A DNA stretch of 64,000 nt from Rhynchopus euleeides (taxonomy: Eukaryota > Euglenozoa > Diplonemea > Diplonemida > Diplonemidae), in NCBI GenBank assembly GCA_963210315.1, contig OY723240.1, positions 434,001 to 498,000 on the forward strand. Reading direction: 5' to 3'. The position numbers were made by a program, and so were the translations under genes. Under the pieces are notes generated by a model. The model was not told where the DNA came from. It did no database searches and saw only the letters and a program-made list of their open reading frames with translations. Of the stretch, positions 9,101-17,074 are shown one piece after another (the first letter of the stretch is position 1; each line of letters starts with the position of its first letter).

Positions 9101-11760
9101 TCAGAAGGGTTCCCATTCCCGAAGTCCATAACACGCGTGTACGCGGCTAAGGTGTTCAGCGTCACAGCGGCACGCACCACCACCTGCCCACCGAACTCGA
9201 GAGGGCTTGTCTCGGTGAAGAAATCCTTCTTTGCGAAGCTCACATCCTCAACAGCATCTGTGCACGGCAGCGGCACAGTGACAGCCGGCAGCGTTGCCGT
9301 GGTTGCTGGAGCCGGCGTGTCAGGAGCAGGGGTCGGTGCCGCAGTGTCGGGAGCAGTGGTAGGAGCCACAGTCGCCGGCGGCACGGCAGTCGGTGCAGAA
9401 GTCTCGCGCGGGCAGTGCGTCAGGATGAAGTTCGTCACTGCACCGTCGAGGTCAGGGTTGGTGTCCCAGTGGCTGCGTCCGATGCGGTTGTCGTTCCGCA
9501 CCACCCACGCAGGCAGTGCAATGTTGCCACGGCTGCACTCCGCACCGTCGAGGTGCATCACAGCCTCTCCATCTGTGTCGGACCCGCCAACACTTGAGAT
9601 CGCCACCTCCACCACAAACTCCTTGTTCAGCGGCACCTTGCACCCATCAATGCTGGTGGGGTTCCCGTTGCGGTACACCTCGACCGTCAACATGTCGGTG
9701 TTCCCATCGCGCAGCATGAGAATCAGGTTGTCAGAAGGGTTCCCATTCCCGAAGTCCATAACACGCGTGTACGCGGCTAAGGTGTTCAGCGTCACAGCGG
9801 CACGCACCACCACCTGCCCACCGAACTCGAGAGGGCTTGTCTCGGTGAAGAAATCCTTCTTTGCGAAGCTCACATCCTCAACAGCATCTGTGCACGGCAG
9901 CGGCACAGTGACAGCCGGCAGCGTTGCCGTGGTTGCTGGAGCCGGCGTGTCAGGAGCAGGGGTCGGTGCCGCAGTGTCGGGAGCAGTGGTAGGAGCCACA
10001 GTCGCCGGCGGCACGGCAGTCGGTGCAGAAGTCTCGCGCGGGCAGTGCGTCAGGATGAAGTTCGTCACTGCACCGTCGAGGTCAGGGTTGGTGTCCCAGT
10101 GGCTGCGTCCGATGCGGTTGTCGTTCCGCACCACCCACGCAGGCAGTGCAATGTTGCCACGGCTGCACTCAGCACCGTCGAGGTGCATCACAGCCTCTCC
10201 ATCCGTGTCGGACCCGCCAACGCTTGAGATCGCCACCTCCACCACAAACTGCTTGTTCAGCGGCACCTTGCACCCATCAATGCTGGTGGGGTTCCCGTTG
10301 CGGTACACCTCGACCGTCAGCATGTCGGTGTTCCCGTCGCGCAGCATGAGAATCAGGTTGTTAGAAGGGTTCCCATTCCCGAAGTCCATCACACGCGTGT
10401 ACGCGGCGAAGGTGTTCAGCGTCACAGCGGTGCGCACCACCACCTGCCCACCGAACTCGAGAGGGCTTGTCTCGGTGAAGAAGTCCTTCTTTGCGAAGCT
10501 CACATCCTCAACAGCATCTGTGCACGGCAGCGGCACAGTGACAGCGGGCAGCGTTGCCGTGGTGGCTGGAACCGGCGTGTCAGGAGCAGGGGTCGGTGCC
10601 GCAGTATCGGGAGCAGTGGTAGGTGCCACAGTCGCCGGCGGCACGGCTGTCGGTGCAGAAGTGTCGCGCGGGCAGTGCGTCAGGATGAAGTTCGTCACTG
10701 CACCGTCGAGGTCAGGGTTGATGTCCCAGTGGCTGCGCCCGATGCGGTTGTCGTTCCGCACCACCCACGCAGGCAGTGCAATGTTGCCACGGCTGCACTC
10801 CGCACCGTCGAGGTGCATCACAGCCTCTCCATCCGTGTCGGACCCGCCAACGCTTGAGATCGCCACCTCCACCACAAACTCCTGGTTCAGCGGGACCTTG
10901 CACCCATCAATGCTGGTGGGGTTCCCGTTGCGGTACACCTCGACCGTCAGCATGTCGGTGTTCCCATCGCGCAGCATGAGAATCAGGTTGTCAGAAGGGT
11001 TCCCATTCCCGAAGTCCATCACACGCGTGTACGCGGCTAAGGTGTTCAGCGTCACAGCGGCGCGCACCACCACCTGCCCACCGAACTCGAGAGGGCTTGT
11101 CTCGGTGAAGAAGTCCTTCTTTGCGAAGCTCACATCCTCAACAGCATCTGTGCACGGCAGCGGCACAGTGACAGCGGGCAGCGTCACAGGTGGCAAGCAG
11201 TACGACAGAGTGAAGTCCTTGACGTACCCATCCAGGTCTTCGTTGCCATCCCAGTGGCTTCTGCCGACACGATTATCCCTGCGAGACACCCACCGAGGCA
11301 GCGTCATGGGACCTCTTGTGCACTCCGAACCGTCGATGTACATTACTGCTGTCCCGTCCGTCTCGGTTGTCCCGACACGATCAATCGTGATCTCCAGCAG
11401 GAACTCCTTGTTCAGTGGTGTGGGGCAGCCTTCGAGCTTCGTTGGGTTACCGCCCCGGTACACCTCTGTTGTAAGCTTCCCCGTGTTCGCAATCTGCATC
11501 ACGACGAGGTTGTCTGACGGATTCCCATTCCCAAAGTCGATGATGCGAGTGTAGAACCCATTCTTCCGCACAAGCACTGTCGCCGATACGAAGATCTCCT
11601 CCCCAAACGTGATGGGATTCCTCTCGTCAAAGTCCTTCACATCGCTGAACGCTGCCACCTGCACAGGTGATGGGCACGGCAGCAACGTCGGATCGAGGGC
11701 GCCACCTAGCACTGCTGCAGACAACAGGAGCACCACTGTGCATTGTTGATTGTGATTCAT
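3160..11760 (-). CDS. Giant type I membrane protein: nine LamG/concanavalin A-like domains, Thr/Pro stalk
   Basis: A single open frame of 2866 residues. Residues 1-23 are a signal peptide. Residues about 27-200 form a first lectin-like domain with a VIDFGNG-type core, a W-x-x-R-x-N-R motif and paired Cys. Eight near-identical 210-residue domains follow (about 200-1830), each with the VMDFGNGNPS core and joined by Thr/Ala/Pro linkers. Residues about 1840-2745 are a stalk of 11-residue units (APDTTAPVTQT type), expected to be heavily O-glycosylated. A transmembrane helix lies at about 2786-2812, with a tail of about 54 residues containing GEAEQMASLNDP. The layout fits the Laminin_G_3/ConA-like fold on a mucin-like stalk, that is, a surface adhesin or receptor. 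The ligand is unknown. The ATG is preceded by a CCCTTCAG acceptor shared with the paralogue at 33924. The plus strand is also open over long stretches, which is a product of the repeats. Confidence 0.9.
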   Translation of the reverse strand: MNHNQQCTVVLLLSAAVLGGALDPTLLPCPSPVQVAAFSDVKDFDERNPITFGEEIFVSATVLVRKNGFYTRIIDFGNGNPSDNLVVMQIANTGKLTTEVYRGGNPTKLEGCPTPLNKEFLLEITIDRVGTTETDGTAVMYIDGSECTRGPMTLPRWVSRRDNRVGRSHWDGNEDLDGYVKDFTLSYCLPPVTLPAVTVPLPCTDAVEDVSFAKKDFFTETSPLEFGGQVVVRAAVTLNTLAAYTRVMDFGNGNPSDNLILMLRDGNTDMLTVEVYRNGNPTSIDGCKVPLNQEFVVEVAISSVGGSDTDGEAVMHLDGAECSRGNIALPAWVVRNDNRIGRSHWDINPDLDGAVTNFILTHCPRDTSAPTAVPPATVAPTTAPDTAAPTPAPDTPVPATTATLPAVTVPLPCTDAVEDVSFAKKDFFTETSPLEFGGQVVVRTAVTLNTFAAYTRVMDFGNGNPSNNLILMLRDGNTDMLTVEVYRNGNPTSIDGCKVPLNKQFVVEVAISSVGGSDTDGEAVMHLDGAECSRGNIALPAWVVRNDNRIGRSHWDTNPDLDGAVTNFILTHCPRETSAPTAVPPATVAPTTAPDTAAPTPAPDTPAPATTATLPAVTVPLPCTDAVEDVSFAKKDFFTETSPLEFGGQVVVRAAVTLNTLAAYTRVMDFGNGNPSDNLILMLRDGNTDMLTVEVYRNGNPTSIDGCKVPLNKEFVVEVAISSVGGSDTDGEAVMHLDGAECSRGNIALPAWVVRNDNRIGRSHWDTNPDLDGAVTNFILTHCPRETSAPTAVPPATVAPTTAPDTAAPTPAPDTPAPATTATLPAVTVPLPCTDAVEDVSFAKKDFFTETSPLEFGGQVVVRAAVTLNTLAAYTRVMDFGNGNPSDNLILMLRDGNTDMLTVEVYRNGNPTSIDGCKVPLNKEFVVEVAISSVGGSDTDGEAVMHLDGAECSRGNIALPAWVVRNDNRIGRSHWDTNPDLDGAVTNFILTHCPRETSAPTAVPPATVAPTTAPDTPAPATTATLPAVTVPLPCTDAVEDVSFAKKDFFTETSPLEFGGQVVVRTAVTLNTFAAYTRVMDFGNGNPSNNLILMLRDGNTDMLTVEVYRNGNPTSIDGCKVPLNKEFVVEVAISSVGGSDTDGEAVMHLDGAECSRGNIALPAWVVRNDNRIGRSHWDTNPDLDGAVTNFLLTHCPRETSAPTAVPPATVAPTTAPDTAAPTPAPDTPAPATTATLPAVTVPLPCTDAVEDVSFAKKDFFTETSPLEFGGQVVVRTAVTLNTFAAYTRVMDFGNGNPSNNLILMLRDGNTDMLTVEVYRNGNPTSIDGCKVPLNKQFVVEVAISSVGGSDTDGEAVMHLDGAECSRGNIALPAWVVRNDNRIGRSHWDTNPDLDGAVTNFILTHCPRETSAPTAVPPATVAPTTAPDTAAPTPAPDTPAPATTATLPAVTVPLPCTDAVEDVSFAKPEFFTETSPLEFGGQVVVRTAVTLNTFAAYTRVMDFGNGNPSNNLILMLRDGNTDMLTVEVYRNGNPTSIDGCKVPLNKEFVVEVAISSVGGSDTDGEAVMHLDGAECSRGNIALPAWVVRNDNRIGRSHWGTNPDLDGAVTNFILTHCPRDTSAPTAVPPATVAPTTAPDTAAPTPAPDTPAPATTATLPAVTVPLPCTDAVEDVSFAKRDFFTETSPLKFGGQVVVRTAVTLNTFAAYTRVMDFGNGNPSNNLILMLRDGNTDMLTVEVYRNGNPTSIDGCKVPLNKEFVVEVAISSVGGSDTDGEAVMHLDGAECSRGNIALPAWVVRNDNRIGRSHWDTNPDLDGAVTNFILTHCPRETSAPTAVPQLTAEPTLEPPSAPETAPPSSAAPDSSVPVTQTPAPDSPAPVTRTPAPDTSSPVKQTSAPDTTVPVTQTPASDTAVPVTVKPAPDTPAPVTQMPDPDTSAPDTTAPVTETSAPVTSAPVKQTPAPDTTVPVTVTPAPDTTAPVTPAPDTTAPVTQTPAPETSTPVMQTPAPDTTAPVTRAPVPDTTAPVTVTPAPDTTAPVTPTPAPDTTAPVTETSAPDTSAPVTQTPAPDTTAPVTQTPAPDTTAPVTQTPAPDTTAPLAPDTTSPVTQTPAPDTTAPVTQTPAPDTTAPVTQTPAPETTAPVTQTSAPDTTVPVTQTPAPDTMVPVTVTPAPDTAAPVPQTPAPDTTAPVTQTPAPDTTAPVTQTPAPETTAPVTQTSAPDTTVPVTQTPAPDTMVPVTVTPAPDTAAPVPQTPAPDTTAPVTQTPAPETSTPVMQTPAPDTTAPVAQTPAPDTTAPVTVTPAPDTTAPVTQTPAPDTTAPVTVTPAPDTTAPVTQTPAPDSTAPVTQTPAPVTTVPITRTPAPDTPTPVTQTPAPDTTAPPTPVPPTPTPPSVAVSPAPDTTAPITQTPAPDTTTPITQTPAPDTPAPPTPFPPTPTPPSAVVTPAPDTLAPITQTPAPDTTTPITQTPAPDTPAPPTPFPPTPTPPSVVATPAPDTTTPITQTPAPDTTAPITQTPAPDTIAPITQTPAPDTTVPITQTPAPDTTTPITQTPAPDTTAPITQTPAPDTIAPITQTPAPGTTTPITQTPAPDTTAPITQTPAPDTTTPITQTPAPDTTAPITQTPAPDTLAPITQTPAPDTMTPITQTPAPDTTAPITQTPAPDTTAPITQTPAPDTTTPITQTPAPDTLAPITQTPAPDTTTPITQTPAPDTTAPITQTPAPDTIAPITQTPAPDTTTPITQTPAPPTEDPSLNASELSPPTAGPERGTGWGIPTDAPEPESGGLSLIVIIIIIAGAVLFIGGFVGLGAYYYCSMQASVRETQDIIRLMGEAEQMASLNDPSAYSTPLPEIDPSQSLPHGRGRISL
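3530..6200 (-). repeat. 33-bp coding minisatellite (Thr/Pro stalk)
   Basis: About 80 units of roughly 33 bp encode the 11-residue stalk repeat. The downstream half (3530-4640) is enriched in PITQ units and includes two longer PPTPFPPTPTPPS inserts. The upstream half has PVTQ/PVTV units. Larger blocks of several units are themselves duplicated (for example about 4990-5150 and 5180-5390), which indicates expansion by unequal exchange. Confidence 0.85.
6250..11185 (-). repeat. Eight tandem 630-bp coding repeats
   Basis: The marker GCGCGGGCAGTGCGTCAGG recurs at 6283, 6913, 7543, 8173, 8776, 9406, 10036 and 10666. The period is 630 bp except one 603-bp unit that lost 27 bp (9 residues) of linker. 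Units differ by few bases, and two variant classes (GTTAGAAGG/GTCAGAAGG and GCGAAGG/GCTAAGG) alternate in a mosaic, a mark of gene conversion or recent unequal crossing over. Confidence 0.9.
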
Positions 11761-11765
11761 GGCAC

Positions 11766-11795
11766 CTGAAGGGTAGTGAGTGTATCAGTCCTCCG
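11766..11795 (-). promoter_or_regulatory. Splice or trans-splice acceptor 5' of the giant gene
   Basis: On the minus strand a pyrimidine-rich run ends in CCCTTCAG, followed by GTGCC and the ATG. The same CCCTTCAG-GTGCC-ATG arrangement stands before the paralogue at 33924. Conservation of a 3' splice signal 5 bases before both start codons suggests an SL trans-splice acceptor. A cis intron with an untranslated first exon would look the same. Confidence 0.5.
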
Positions 11796-13309
11796 TCGTA
11801 CGGACACTGAATGCGAGCCCTGTGACACGGGTAGATAGCATGTGACCAATGTGGCGATTTTGTGACCCCCGCCCTTAGCAACCGAACGCAATGAATGCAT
11901 TCGCACAACACGCATGTCGCTTCCGACGCCCCCTCCCGCACCCTGCTGTGCTCGGGAGGCGTGACAAGACACACCTCGATCGTTCCACCCTGGGTTGCAT
12001 ACACCCTCCCGCTGCTGAGACCTGCGTAATCCGCAGTCCATCTGAGCTGCCGGAACTCGAGACGCGGAGGAGCTCCTGAAGGACCTAATCAAGAACCAGT
12101 TCACCAGGATGGAGGTCCTCAGAGAGGGCGTGATCGAGGGGAACTGGGCGGCGGCGACGGCATTCGAGGCGGCTTTCTTCGAGGCACCGGAAGTGCCGTT
12201 CTTTCTTCGGAAGGCCCGGCAGCGGGCGGACCAGGCCCGCAGCCGCAGGGAGCCGGCCCAACGACCGCCCAGCCGCAGCCGACCCAGGCCTCCCCACACT
12301 CCCACACTCGCCGGAGCGCGCGGAAGGGCCGGTGACCGGCAGCAACACACTCTCCACTAAATTGTATCGCTCAACCAAGAAACAACAATATTTGGCTGTT
12401 GTAATGTGCGAAGGTTGGGTGCCAGATAGTTCCGGGACCGACTTATCCACTTTCTGGAACATGACAGGCAAACCCACCCGAGGGAGAGAAGGCAACACGA
12501 CTGACACACTTCTACACTCTGTCGCTTGTTTGCATTGCACGCACCCACCAATGACGGAATCCCTCCACAAGACCCCTGGGTGCATAACCCGCATCAACTT
12601 CGGCGAACTCAGGCAATGGGTTGAGGCATGGGGGTAGGGCGTGGGGGAGAGGGGCGGGCTGTTTGAGCGGACCAATCGTAGCAACCGTGATTCATCCTTC
12701 CCAATTTTTGATGCGCTGCTGATTCCCCTCTTCCCCCCTCCTCCGAATCACCTGCTGCCTTGCTGCGGGGGAGTGGCTGCGGGTCGCGGTGTGCACACGA
12801 AATAGCACGGCACAAAGAAGAGGAAGCAGGGGTAGTCAGCACCGCACATCACAACGAATGTGCAAAAAGTATCTGTGCACCCGCTGGATCGTAAAGTGAC
12901 AGCGAGACAAACCAATTTCTGCCGAAAGTTTTGTTGGAACGGAAATATCTCGAATTGCACACCTTCTTCTCTTCCGACTTGAAAAGGGAAAACATTCGCC
13001 TTTGCCAAAAAAAAAAGTGCGTCTGGGAAAAAGGCTGTCGGGCAGCCCTGAACTGGTGTTCAGCAACACACTCGTCTTTGTCTGAAAGGTTGGTATTTTA
13101 GTTGTCAGAAAACAGAACGAAAGAAGAGCGTGGGTGAGGGGGTGGGGTGGGTGAGTGGGAGTGGGGCCGCAATGCAGAGAACAGTCAGGTAGGGAGGCCT
13201 CCTCCTGAACTTCTCAATGCGCGTAGGGAGTGGGGATGTGTGGTGTGGTGCGGCGAGGGGGGGGGGGTGCAGTGGCTGGGGTAATTTTCTGGGAGGTCGC
13301 TTACAGCCC
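11796..13309. other. Intergenic with one possible gene fragment
   Basis: No complete gene. On the plus strand about 12065-12300 reads as a helical, charged peptide (around ELLKDLIKNQFTRMEVLREG) for some 75 residues with no ATG or ends of its own. It may be a decayed coding fragment of unknown origin. Positions 12501-12553 are about 85% alike to 36359-36411 (shared core TTGCATTGCACGCA). The stretch 12620-13300 is low-complexity and shows nothing further. Confidence 0.35.
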
Positions 13310-13392
13310 CACGGTGGGATCTTGTAAATTTTACATGTATAACTACAAGTATATACATGTATTATACATGTATAATACTTGCATGTCAACTA

Positions 13393-13737
13393 CCGTATAC
13401 GTAAATATTTTGGAACGTAAATATTATGGAACGTAAATATTATGGAACGTAAATATTTTGGAACGCTGGTGGGTTGGCGTTCCAGATTTTTTTCGTTCCA
13501 TAATATTTACAGGGCTTTCTGCGACTCGGGGACTTGGACCAGGTAATCGGACGGCGTACAGAGTCCCTGACGGGACCTACTCGTGCACTTTTCGCGCGAT
13601 TCCTGACGCAAGCCGTCCTCACCACCGAGTCCCGAACTGGCCCTGTAAATATTTTGGAACGTAAATATTATGGAACGGACCGGCCAAAAATGGGCCCGTT
13701 CCATAATATTTACGTTCCATAATATTTACGTATACGG
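13393..13737. mobile_element. D1: 345-bp TIR element, TA target duplication
   Basis: The ends are CCGTATACGTAAATATT and its complement, followed by repeats of CGTAAATATTATGGAACG. TA flanks both sides (13391-13392, 13738-13739). The uninserted sequence TGTCAAC-TA-TTATACATG is present in the right arm of element C near 14960, which proves the boundaries. The interior of about 120 bp (13510-13640) is unique and non-coding. Confidence 0.88.
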
Positions 13738-14212
13738 TATTATACATGTATAATACATGTATATGCCTGAAATATACATGTAAAATACATGTATATCAAG
13801 TAAAAATACAAGTATAATACTTGCATGTCAACTATTATACTTGTATTTTTACTTGATATACATGTATTTTACATGTATATTTCAGGCATTTACATGTATT
13901 TTACATGTATAATACTTGTCATGCAAGTATTATACATGTAAAATACTTGCATGACAAGTAAAATACATGTATAATACTTGCATGACAAGTAAAATACTTG
14001 CATGCAAGTAAAATACATGTATTTTACTTGCATGCAAGTATTTTACTTGTCATGCAAGTATTTTACATGTATAATACTTGCATGACAAGTATTATACATG
14101 TAAAATACATGTAAATGCCTGAAATATACATGTAAAATACATGTATATCAAGTAAAAATACAAGTATAATAGTTGACATGCAAGTATTATACTTGTATTT
14201 TTACTTGATATA

Positions 14213-14560
14213 CCTGGGACCCCCCGTGTTTAAGTCCCCCCCCTGGAGGCAATTTTCGGCCGGGGGGGACTTAAACACGGGGGGGGCGGACCTAAACACA
14301 GGGGGGGCTTAAACACGGGGGTGGCACAGTGGAGACCAAGAAGACCTCTTCCTCTGCTGTCGTAGGGGGGTAATTCCGGTCCGGATGGACTTTTGGCACC
14401 CCACTTTTCGACTCTGACAGCACCTGGAGGGCCTAGGGGCCACCTGATGACCCTCCAGACCAGCCCACCCCCGTGTTTAAGTCCCCCCCCTGCCAGACCC
14501 CCAGGGGGGGACTTAAACACGGGGGTAAGGGGGGGGGACTTATACACGGGGGGTCCCAGG
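14213..14560. mobile_element. E: 348-bp TIR element, TA target duplication
   Basis: The ends are CCTGGGACCCCCCGTGT and its complement, flanked by TA (14211-14212, 14561-14562). The word GTGTTTAAGTCCCCC recurs inside in both orientations (near 14230, 14270, 14310, 14475 and 14510), so the element is largely self-complementary. The empty site TTGATA-TA-CATGTATTTT survives near 13855 in the same element C. Confidence 0.85.
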
Positions 14561-14579
14561 TACATGTATTTTACATGTA

Positions 14580-14924
14580 CCGTATACGTAAATATTTTGG
14601 AACGTAAATATTATGGAACGTAATTATTATGGAACGTAAATATTATGGAACGCTGGTGGGTTGGCGTTCCAGATTTTTTTCGTTCCATAATATTTACAGG
14701 GCTTTCTGCGACTCGGGGACTTGGACCAGGTGATCGGACGGCATACAGAGTCCCTGACGGGACCTACTCGTGCACTTTTCGTGCGATTCCTGAGGCAAAC
14801 CATCCTCACCACCGAGTCCCCAACTGGCCCTGTAAATATTTTGGAACGTAAATATTATGGAACGGACCGGGCAAAAATGGGCCCGTTCCATAATATTTAC
14901 GTTCCATAATATTTACGTATACGG
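14580..14924. mobile_element. D2: second 345-bp copy of the D element
   Basis: Same length and over 95% the same sequence as D1, with the same CCGTATACG ends and TA duplication (14578-14579, 14925-14926). The empty site TTTTACATG-TA-TATTTCAGG survives near 13870. D1 and D2 sit in different places and in the same orientation, so they are independent insertions, not one duplicated block. Confidence 0.88.
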
Positions 14925-15136
14925 TATATTTCAGGCATATACATGTATTATACATGTATAATAGTTGACATGCAAGTATTATACATGTATAATACATGTA
15001 TATACTTGTAGTTATACATGTAAAATTTACAAGATCCCACACGGCGCTGAAGTAAATTACATTACAAGTGGTTTTACATGTAAAATTACAAGTGAAAAAT
15101 GGTTACAAGTGCCACTTGTAAAATTACAAGTACCAC

Positions 15137-16137
15137 TGGTGCCCCTGATTTACCCCTTTTTCACTACGCACAAACTACGCAATCTGGGGGGGGGGGTCTC
15201 GCTTTTTGGTCCCCCCCCAGTTTTTTTTGGTCCCCCTTTCTGTGTGGCTACTGAGACAGGACTGGAGGCACTGCGCTGACCGAGCAAAAAATTATTGCCA
15301 GAACTCACTATACACCGTACGAAAGAACGCACGACATGTGGGGCGGGACTCCAGAAACACCTGGGCAAGGTTGCCCCATGCCCAGAAACACCTGAGAAGG
15401 AAGTGAGTTCCAGGAGCCGCGTAGAACACCCTCGAGATTGTGAATGATGATACGATCACAGCCTTCAGGGCGCTGCGAGGTGCCACCCTGAAGGTGGCCC
15501 TTGACATCAAGGAGAGCGTCGGCCGAGGGGTCGACGAAAAGCTGAAGAAGGCGCTACTGGCACTGGATCCCGCGGGGTATACGGAGGTCACCGCCACACA
15601 GGCAACCTCCGCTGACAACGTCCAGGAGACGTTATCCGAGGGGATCACAACGGCACTAGAGATCTGTGTCACGGGATCCAGGCGCCCACTCTCCCTCGAC
15701 GGTCTGGGGATTGTTGTTGGGTATGGTGTCGTTTCCTGCAGCTGCAAAAAAGCGTAGCAACTGTGCTTCCTTCTTCCTTAATGATGCGTTGACGCTTCCA
15801 CCCGGAGGAGCTGAAGCAGGCACCGCTTAATGATGCGTTGATGCTTCCACCCGACGAGCTGAAGCAGGCACCGCGCCAAAGGGCACCCCCAAAGAGACCT
15901 GCAAAGACTGCGTCGAAACCCGCACCGAAGGCTGCCAGCGCTGCAGCACCTGAAGAACCTGCAGCACCTGCAGCACCTGAAGCGCCTGCACCCTCACTGA
16001 CCCCGGAACAGCAAGAACTCCTTGAGTTTGGGGTCCCGGCATAGAGACAGAGAATGGCTGAGTAAATCAAAAAATGAGACCCCCCCCCCCTTTTCACTAC
16101 GCACAAACTACGCAATATGGGGTCGTCAGGGGCACCA
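15137..16137 (+). mobile_element. F2: 1001-bp internally deleted member of family F, 5-bp target duplication
   Basis: The ends are TGGTGCCCCTGA and its complement, flanked by the direct repeat ACCAC (15132-15136, 16138-16142). The left 300 bp matches 24115-24410 of the long copy F1 and the right part matches from about 27257 on, so about 2.86 kb carrying the main frame is missing. The remaining plus-strand coding remnant (15440-15757, then 15838-16044) corresponds to the third F1 frame. At 15751-15831 it carries a fragment of the dispersed element seen whole at 34505-34776. It can only move if F proteins are supplied in trans. Confidence 0.88.
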
Positions 16138-16224
16138 ACCACATGTAAAATTACAAGTGCCACTTGTAACTTTTACAAGTGGTACTTGTAATTTTACATG
16201 TAAATGACATGTGCCACTTGTCAT
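16138..16224. repeat. Palindromic words at the left end of element A
   Basis: A near-perfect hairpin built from ACATGTAAAATTACAAG and its complement (about 16141-16200) runs into the A terminal repeat at 16193-16224. The same words (ACAAGTGCCACTTGT, TTTTACATGT) also fill 15057-15136, on the far side of F2. Joining the two sides at the ACCAC duplication gives one continuous palindromic tract, so F2 inserted into it. Confidence 0.7.
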
Positions 16225-16393
16225 CTCCGCGGTTTCCTTCATACTCTACACTGTGATGGGGGGTTTTTTGGCAAGCGGAGTGGCAAGGAGGGGGGAGAAA
16301 TGACCAGCAAACGGTGGGAGTGCAATGCAACAGCTGTCGAGATCGGATCGAGTGGACTGATTGTATTTTGTGCCGACGACGAGTCTCATTTTT

Positions 16394-17074
16394 TCAGACT
16401 GCAGGGTGTTCGTCCGACATGTGCATATCCCTCAGTTCTTGTGAAGCAAACTCCTGCAGACACACAGGGCAGGTCGTGATGTCCAGCTCATCCTGGTGGA
16501 CGTAGAGGGCGTGTTGGCTAAGTCCACTTCTGAACACCGTTTTCTCACACAAGGGGCAAGACACTCGACATTCACACTGCGCCCTCGGCCGGTGCTGTCC
16601 GTCGTAGTGGGCGTAGAGCCCGTAAACCCGCGCGAAGCTCTTGTCAGGGCAAACAACGCAGCTATACGCTTCTGTGGCGGATGTCTCGTCGCCATCATCA
16701 TCATCATCATCACCAGCCTCGCCGCTATTGCCGTCACTCGCAAGGTTGCCGCCATCACCAGCCTCCTCCCCGTCGGTGGTTCCTTGTGCAGGGGGCGTCA
16801 CCTCCGTCACCTCCCAGGGTTCTTCGTCACAGATGCAAACCAGGAAAACATCGCCGTTGTTGCCGGGTTCTGCCTGAAATGTTTGTCCGTGACCATCTCT
16901 GCGGCGCACATGTGACCCGAGGCCAAGTTTGTCCAAGCGGACCACCAATTGACGAGCAGCCTTGAGCCACGTATCATTGTGAGTGATCACACACCTGCAC
17001 AGGCGCATGGAATCGTAAGATAATATTTGGGGCCGCTCGCCGATGGTAGGAGTCAGTGGAGGCACTTTGCGCAC
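16394..17074 (-). pseudogene. Element A gene 2, 3' part: C2H2 zinc fingers
   Basis: This frame of about 226 residues overlaps the next one upstream by 22 bases and looks like the C-terminal part of the same protein in another frame. Its first 100 residues match the end of element B gene 2 (LCRC/LCPC motifs and a following hydrophobic helix). After an acidic Asp/Glu-rich linker come C2H2-type fingers: C-x2-C with H-x4-H, a second C-x2-C-x12-H-x4-H, and a third C-x2-C-x12-H-x4-H. Such fingers usually bind nucleic acid. B gene 2 ends before the fingers, so they are special to A. An intact A protein would need one frame change here. Confidence 0.5.

Larger units (their letters stand above)
13315..15039. 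mobile_element. Element C: palindromic TIR element, 5-bp target duplication, three nested insertions
   Basis: The ends are inverted repeats of about 75 bp starting TGGGATCTTGTAAAT, flanked by the direct repeat CACGG (13310-13314 and 15040-15044). The interior not occupied by insertions is made of a few AT-rich words (TACATGTA, TACTTGCA, TGACAAGTA, TTTTACTTGATATAC, ATTTCAGGCAT) arranged as nested palindromes, especially 13740-14210. It codes for nothing. Two 345-bp elements (13393-13737, 14580-14924) and one 348-bp element (14213-14560) sit inside, each at a TA. With those removed, C is under 700 bp. No transposase is present, so it needs one from elsewhere. Confidence 0.8.

Noticed and set aside
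3292-11554. Very long open frames on the plus strand opposite the giant surface protein (over 1000 residues each)
   Set aside because: They repeat with the 630-bp and 33-bp units, are Arg/Cys/Trp- or Gly/Val-rich, and have no domains. The minus frame has signal peptide, domains and membrane helix.
12085-12684. 199-residue minus-strand frame
   Set aside because: No domain and no ATG context. The plus strand at 12065-12300 looks more protein-like, though still only a fragment.
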